Positions 17,104-20,630 of a stretch of 20,630 nucleotides of DNA are shown here, one piece after another. This stretch comes from UBA7916 sp036121365 (GTDB lineage: Bacteria; Pseudomonadota; Gammaproteobacteria; Comchoanobacterales; Comchoanobacteraceae). The notes under the pieces were generated by a model that did no database searches, was not told the origin of the DNA, and saw nothing but the letters and a program-made list of their open reading frames with translations. Position numbers and translations under genes: made by a program. Every line of letters starts with the position of its first letter. The stretch's first letter is position 1. The DNA is taken from NCBI GenBank assembly GCA_036121365.1, contig JAZAFR010000017.1, positions 1-20,630 of the forward strand, written 5' to 3'.

Positions 17104-18150
17104 ATGAAATATGGTGACGAAAAAACTCAGGAAAGACAGTTGACAGATCAGGGGAGTAGTGATGAGATCACTGATAGTGAACCTATTACCTTATTTAGTG
17201 CAGAGAGACAGGCAGAGAATGATACATCTGATTCAAATACAGAGGCTTTAGAGACAGATTCACTGTTAGGAAGGCCAACCAGATCTATTGGTGAAGGCAT
17301 TGAGCTTTTGGGTTTATCTCCAATGGTTGGTCTTCGAAGGAGACATCAGGAAACACATATTGATGAAGATATCTTTGCACAGGAAAGCAATGATGGTGAG
17401 TATAGACAAACAGAAGATTATTTTGATAGAGATTCACCATTACACCAACTACAAAGAGGCGTCAGTACTGGAAGTAGAGCGTTATGCAGCTTATCGAGAC
17501 AAGCTGGAACAACAGTGTTCAGGAGTGCGTTGGGGTTAGGTCAACAAGTGGGTACTCAGATAGAACAGCAGACTAGAGGATTAACAAGAAGATTGGAAAG
17601 ATGGAGGGAAGAGCAAGCACAACAGCGAGAGATAGATAGACAGATCAGATATTCGATGAGCGTACTGGAATCTATGTTGATGGGAGCACGTAGACACAAT
17701 GCGAGAGGACACTTCGATGTCACATCCCAGTCACCGAACATCGGTTTAAGCAGTCTGGGTGTTTTTAGTAGATCCAATATGGGAGTAAGCAGTGATGGTA
17801 GAGAAGAGACAGAGGCAGAATCAATTGATAGACCAATGGGAACAATAGAGCAAAAACAGTTAGATGAGGCAATATGGCGTTCCCTAGTAGAAGCCAATAA
17901 TCATCAGAGTTCAGTCATTTCCAACAGAGGTGTAAGCTTCGATGCGAGAGAACGGAGAGAGGCAGAATCAATTGATAGAGCAATGAGAATAATAGAGCAA
18001 AATGAGATAGAGCAAAAACAGTTAGATGAGGCAATAAGGCGTTCCCTGGTAGAGGCTGAGGGGCAAGCAGCTGTAACAGCTATGAGTAATGGTGAAAGGT
18101 ATGACAGTGATCATGGAGGCAGTAATCAGAACAAGACATGGACAGGCTGA
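17104..18150 (+). CDS. Effector-like protein with two ubiquitin-interacting motifs
   Basis: The 348-residue, Ser/Glu/Arg-rich product has no signal peptide or membrane helix. Two segments match the ubiquitin-interacting motif core (hydrophobic-x-x-Ala-x-x-x-Ser-x-x-acidic): EQKQLDEAIWRSLVEA (249-264; A256, S260, E263) and EQKQLDEAIRRSLVEA (303-318; A310, S314, E317). A degenerate third copy may be IDRQIRYSMSV (177-187), with Gln in place of Ala. The two good motifs sit in duplicated blocks (224-264 and 273-318). The middle (about 115-170) is Arg/Gln-rich and probably helical. UIMs bind ubiquitin and are characteristic of eukaryotic proteins, so a role inside a host cell is inferred. The acidic run that often precedes the motif is weak here. 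The start has only a poor AAGAA ribosome site, so the N-terminus is uncertain. Confidence 0.75.
   Translation: MKYGDEKTQERQLTDQGSSDEITDSEPITLFSAERQAENDTSDSNTEALETDSLLGRPTRSIGEGIELLGLSPMVGLRRRHQETHIDEDIFAQESNDGEYRQTEDYFDRDSPLHQLQRGVSTGSRALCSLSRQAGTTVFRSALGLGQQVGTQIEQQTRGLTRRLERWREEQAQQREIDRQIRYSMSVLESMLMGARRHNARGHFDVTSQSPNIGLSSLGVFSRSNMGVSSDGREETEAESIDRPMGTIEQKQLDEAIWRSLVEANNHQSSVISNRGVSFDARERREAESIDRAMRIIEQNEIEQKQLDEAIRRSLVEAEGQAAVTAMSNGERYDSDHGGSNQNKTWTG
17773..18057 (+). repeat. Duplicated UIM-containing block
   Basis: Unit A (17773-17895) and unit B (17920-18057) encode closely similar blocks: S-N-x-G-V-S-x-D, then EAESIDR, then the UIM. The 48 bases covering each UIM differ at only a few positions. 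Unit B has five extra residues from a local 15-base repeat (IEQNE / IEQKQ). Confidence 0.9.
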
Positions 18151-18346
18151 ATGGACATAAGAAAAAACCCACTAAGAAAGTAAAAATAGGTTTTACCCAG
18201 AGTCAAACGGGCTGGATGCTACATTGGTTGTGATGGTCAAAGTGATAAAACCAGGTGTGGATATAGTGAAAGTAACAAGGGAGTATTGTGACATGGATTA
18301 TGATGAGTATGGTTGAAATTGCAAAGTAGAGCAAGATTCAGACATT

Positions 18347-19768
18347 CTATTTTTTCGTGATTTTATCAACATCATTTTTAGGTGGGTTCGGTTTATCTGT
18401 TGTGTCATTCTTAATCGATTTTAAATGTGCGATTACCTTATTTTTGGATATATGCAATTCTCTGAGGCGCTCTATAAGCTTCAAACTGGCTTGGTTATTA
18501 TGACGTGAATCCACTCGTTCTTCAACGGATACGGGTGAGTGCAGGGATTTTCGTAAGGATGATACAGCGATTACTACTTCTTTCATTTGTCTATCAAGAA
18601 GTACTTTACGATGTTCAAGAGAGATAATAGACAGTTGATGTTTTAACATAGGGGATACATGGATTCCTTCTAGTTTTAAATATTTTTCATAAGCGGATTC
18701 AATTTCTTGTGTAGTAGCTTCCGGATGAATATGCTGATAAGATTGAGAAAAAACTCGCATATAATCTGGGTCAGAAGGCTGTTCTATGTTTTGATGATAT
18801 GCGAAACGGGAAAAAATATCAGGTAGAATTTCATCTGAATCGGGTAGATCTAGGTGGTAATCTTTTCGTAATTGATCATAAATATTTTTAATTTTTTGCA
18901 CAGAATCCGGAGTTACAGGTTTTACAGCTGCATAGACTTCAAAAATATTATCGATGACTGCTTCAACAGTAGGAGTAGAGTCAATGTCTTTGTAAGGAGA
19001 ATATTTGGAGATAAGATCAGAAAGTGCCTGATCCGCACTTTCGTGTGGGAATTCTAAGGGATCATGCTCATCTAGGTATTGAGTATAAATTTCATAAACG
19101 GGTATGGCCATTGAAGACGCCCACAGACCATCCTTCTGTGGTATACTGGGTTTTGAAAATGAGTTATCTCTCCTCCATTTTCTTACCTGTTCATCGATAC
19201 TTTCAATGAGGACATCATAGTCTGTACAATATCTAGGCAAATTTTCTAAAATGAGGTCATTAGAAAGGAGGTCAGCACTGTTATATGGATTAGTGTTGCG
19301 AGATTGATATTGTACACGAATGTATTCTTCCAACTGATCCAATGGAGGTAATTTCAGCTCTGGATGATGATTTCGATATTGTTCATAAAGTTCACAAAGG
19401 GCATTGGAAATTGGATCTGCCCACACCCCATATGTTTGTTCCAATGCAGGTCTTTGAAAATGATTATCTTTTTTATATTCACAAACCTCACGATTGAGTG
19501 TTTCAATGAGTTCATAAGGATCACGATAGCCATCTGGTTTTGAATTCAACTCAGTCAAAATTATTTCTTCACCAGATATATAGGGATTATCTTCAGATAC
19601 AACGTATTGAGCGAACCCAGCACAGGCAAGTGCAAGGCCGGAAAAAAATAAATTATTCGCACTGATACATTGGTTTTCTACCATGTCTTCTCTGGCCAAG
19701 TTAGCAAAAACTAATGTTGCCCCAGCGCTCAAAGCAGATAAAAAAATATAAATTGGACTGGGCTTCAT
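18347..19768 (-). CDS. Two-TM protein with about 100-residue tandem repeats, unrecognised
   Basis: I chose the ATG at 19768 (473 residues) over the one at 19825, since GGA lies eight bases before it, a -10-like TATAAA (19797-19802) lies between the two, and nothing precedes the longer start. Numbering from 19768, two hydrophobic segments occupy about 3-25 (PIYIFLSALSAGATLVFANL) and 36-57 (FFSGLALACAGFAQYVV), forming a hairpin that would anchor the protein. The rest is soluble and helical, with two modules about 100 residues apart: NPY (61 and 160), a basic-DN-x-F motif (KKDNHF / RRDNSF), G[VL]W (W116 and W216) and [LI]Y-x-QY (127 and 227). One or two more degenerate modules may follow to about 370. 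The C-terminus is Lys-rich. No family recognised; a membrane-anchored or host-membrane-targeted effector is possible but inferred only from layout. Confidence 0.7.
   Translation of the reverse strand: MKPSPIYIFLSALSAGATLVFANLAREDMVENQCISANNLFFSGLALACAGFAQYVVSEDNPYISGEEIILTELNSKPDGYRDPYELIETLNREVCEYKKDNHFQRPALEQTYGVWADPISNALCELYEQYRNHHPELKLPPLDQLEEYIRVQYQSRNTNPYNSADLLSNDLILENLPRYCTDYDVLIESIDEQVRKWRRDNSFSKPSIPQKDGLWASSMAIPVYEIYTQYLDEHDPLEFPHESADQALSDLISKYSPYKDIDSTPTVEAVIDNIFEVYAAVKPVTPDSVQKIKNIYDQLRKDYHLDLPDSDEILPDIFSRFAYHQNIEQPSDPDYMRVFSQSYQHIHPEATTQEIESAYEKYLKLEGIHVSPMLKHQLSIISLEHRKVLLDRQMKEVVIAVSSLRKSLHSPVSVEERVDSRHNNQASLKLIERLRELHISKNKVIAHLKSIKNDTTDKPNPPKNDVDKITKK
19001..19588 (-). repeat. 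Two diverged roughly 100-residue coding repeats
   Basis: Unit 1 is 19292-19588 and unit 2 is 19001-19291 on the minus strand. They are recognised at protein level by NPY, the KKDNHF/RRDNSF motif, GVW/GLW and LYEQY/IYTQY, the last three of which recur exactly 100 residues apart. DNA identity is low, so the duplication is old. Confidence 0.7.
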
Positions 19769-20199
19769 AATTGTATCCAAATGGAATGATATGTGTTTTA
19801 TAGTATGAAAAAGATATTTTTGCATGATTTATTTGTTTTATTCAGCAGGTTAAGTCTATGGTCATAGGTTTAAAAATTTGCGACAGACGGCAGTGAAAAT
19901 CATCGCTGAGTGGTGTTTGGTAAGGCAAGCGTAGATGAAAAAATGATCAAACAATGTTTAATCAGAAATAAGTTGGTGAGATGAAACTTTACAGTCTTAA
20001 GAACAGAGATTGAACATTTCAATGGTATCTGGTTATCTTGAAAAATAATATGATTTTAGGAATGGGCCAACGCTAAAGGATTTTAGATAGAAATTTATAG
20101 CATAGACCAATTATAAAGTGGTAGAATATCAATAATATTGTCCATTACAAAAGAGTGAGGTGTGTGTGGTCATTGACTTAAATTCGATAAAGTGTCACT
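19769..20199. other. A+T-rich intergenic stretch without a clear gene
   Basis: The left end carries the leader and a -10-like TATAAA (19797-19802, minus) of the repeat protein gene. The remainder has only very short frames on both strands. Near the right end GAGTGAGG (20153-20160) looks like a ribosome site before a GTG-started 21-codon frame (from 20166, VVIDLNSIKCHCEINLEQVYQ) that stops at TGA 20229, where the partial gene continues in another frame. Confidence 0.45.
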
Positions 20200-20630
20200 G
20201 TGAGATCAATCTTGAGCAGGTTTATCAATGACAGCGTTTTACAACGGGATAGGGATCAAACAAGCAAAGAGTCTCGTATAGATTTTGTAAAAGATCTTTG
20301 TGACTATTTGACAATGATGGGTTATCATCACCTTGTGTTGGATATTAATAAGATTTATTTGACTTACCAACTAGAATTAAATGGATGTAATACCCCTGGA
20401 TATTCTGACTCTGTTTTACATGAGCTTTCTAGAACTTTGGCACAGCCTAGTGTGACTTCTTTTTTTCAGGCGAGTTCAGCGAGTCCAGAATCTGACGCAG
20501 AGCGTGATAAAAGATATGAAAAGGCATATGATATGCTCAAGTCATTCAATGCGAATTTAGGCTTGTGGATTCAGTTTGACCGTGGTCGAGATCCATTGAG
20601 CGCACAAAAAACAGTGGTTGAGCACTTTAA
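20200..20630 (+). CDS. Partial hypothetical protein running off the right edge
   Basis: A frame open from 20191 to the window end encodes at least 143 codons; the first usable start is GTG at 20200 (TTG at 20212 is another), and neither has a good ribosome site. The first ATG in frame is far in, at 20314. The product contains SVLQRDRDQTSKESRIDFV, CDYLTMMGYHHLVLDINKIY and NANLGLWIQFDRGRDPLS, which look like real soluble protein. A separate short frame (20166-20231) with a better ribosome site ends just where this one could take over by a +1 shift, so the gene may be frameshifted or start-decayed. I do not recognise it, and the 3' end is outside the window. Confidence 0.55.
   Translation, partial: MRSILSRFINDSVLQRDRDQTSKESRIDFVKDLCDYLTMMGYHHLVLDINKIYLTYQLELNGCNTPGYSDSVLHELSRTLAQPSVTSFFQASSASPESDAERDKRYEKAYDMLKSFNANLGLWIQFDRGRDPLSAQKTVVEHF

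Noticed and set aside
18151..18346. Short frames after the UIM gene (10-codon frame at 18151, 27-codon frame at 18233)
   Set aside because: Both are very short and have no convincing ribosome site; nothing else supports a gene.
1..20630. CRISPR arrays, IS elements, tRNA or rRNA genes
   Set aside because: I saw no spaced direct repeats, no transposase motifs or terminal inverted repeats, and no cloverleaf or rRNA-like conserved stretches.

Overview
The window is A+T-rich DNA from what looks like a gammaproteobacterium. ClpX and Lon are ordinary gammaproteobacterial housekeeping proteins, with catalytic residues at nearly the same numbers as in E. coli Lon. Several neighbouring genes instead look made for life with a eukaryotic host: a papain-fold (C58-like) protease candidate, a very large coiled-coil protein with a divergent kinase-like domain and a Ser-rich repeat insert, a protein with two ubiquitin-interacting motifs (UIMs), and a two-TM protein with roughly 100-residue repeats. 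This mix suggests an intracellular or amoeba/protist-associated bacterium (Legionellales-like is a guess). No secretion system, phage, IS element, CRISPR, tRNA or rRNA is visible here.

Layout: (1) 2-823 (+), C-terminal part of a papain-fold candidate cut by the left edge. (2) 1129-4702 (+), clpX-lon, one base apart, behind an extended -10 promoter; clpP does not precede clpX. (3) 4734-8374 (-), two tandem Bcr/CflA-type MFS transporters followed by a secreted, probably beta-barrel envelope protein. (4) 8570-9348 (-), a small four-TM protein gene followed two bases later by an unrecognised 128-residue gene. (5) 9586-13412 (+), a pterin-4a-carbinolamine dehydratase followed 11 bases later by a 1153-residue effector-like protein. 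(6) 13523-16786 (-), a tricorn-type protease with a strong sigma-70 promoter. (7) 17104-18150 (+), the UIM protein. (8) 18347-19768 (-), the repeat-containing two-TM protein. (9) 20200 to the right edge (+), an unrecognised partial gene whose 5' end may carry a frameshift.

How the genes may work together: clpX, lon and the tricorn homologue are three different energy- or size-gated cytoplasmic proteolysis machines within 15 kb. The effector-like genes sit singly between housekeeping genes, not in one island. Three of them carry fresh or regular internal duplications (24-bp, 12-bp and 27-bp tandem repeats; a duplicated UIM block; 100-residue modules), which suggests fast, duplication-driven evolution. 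Functions of the effector-like genes are inferred from motifs read by eye, with no database search.
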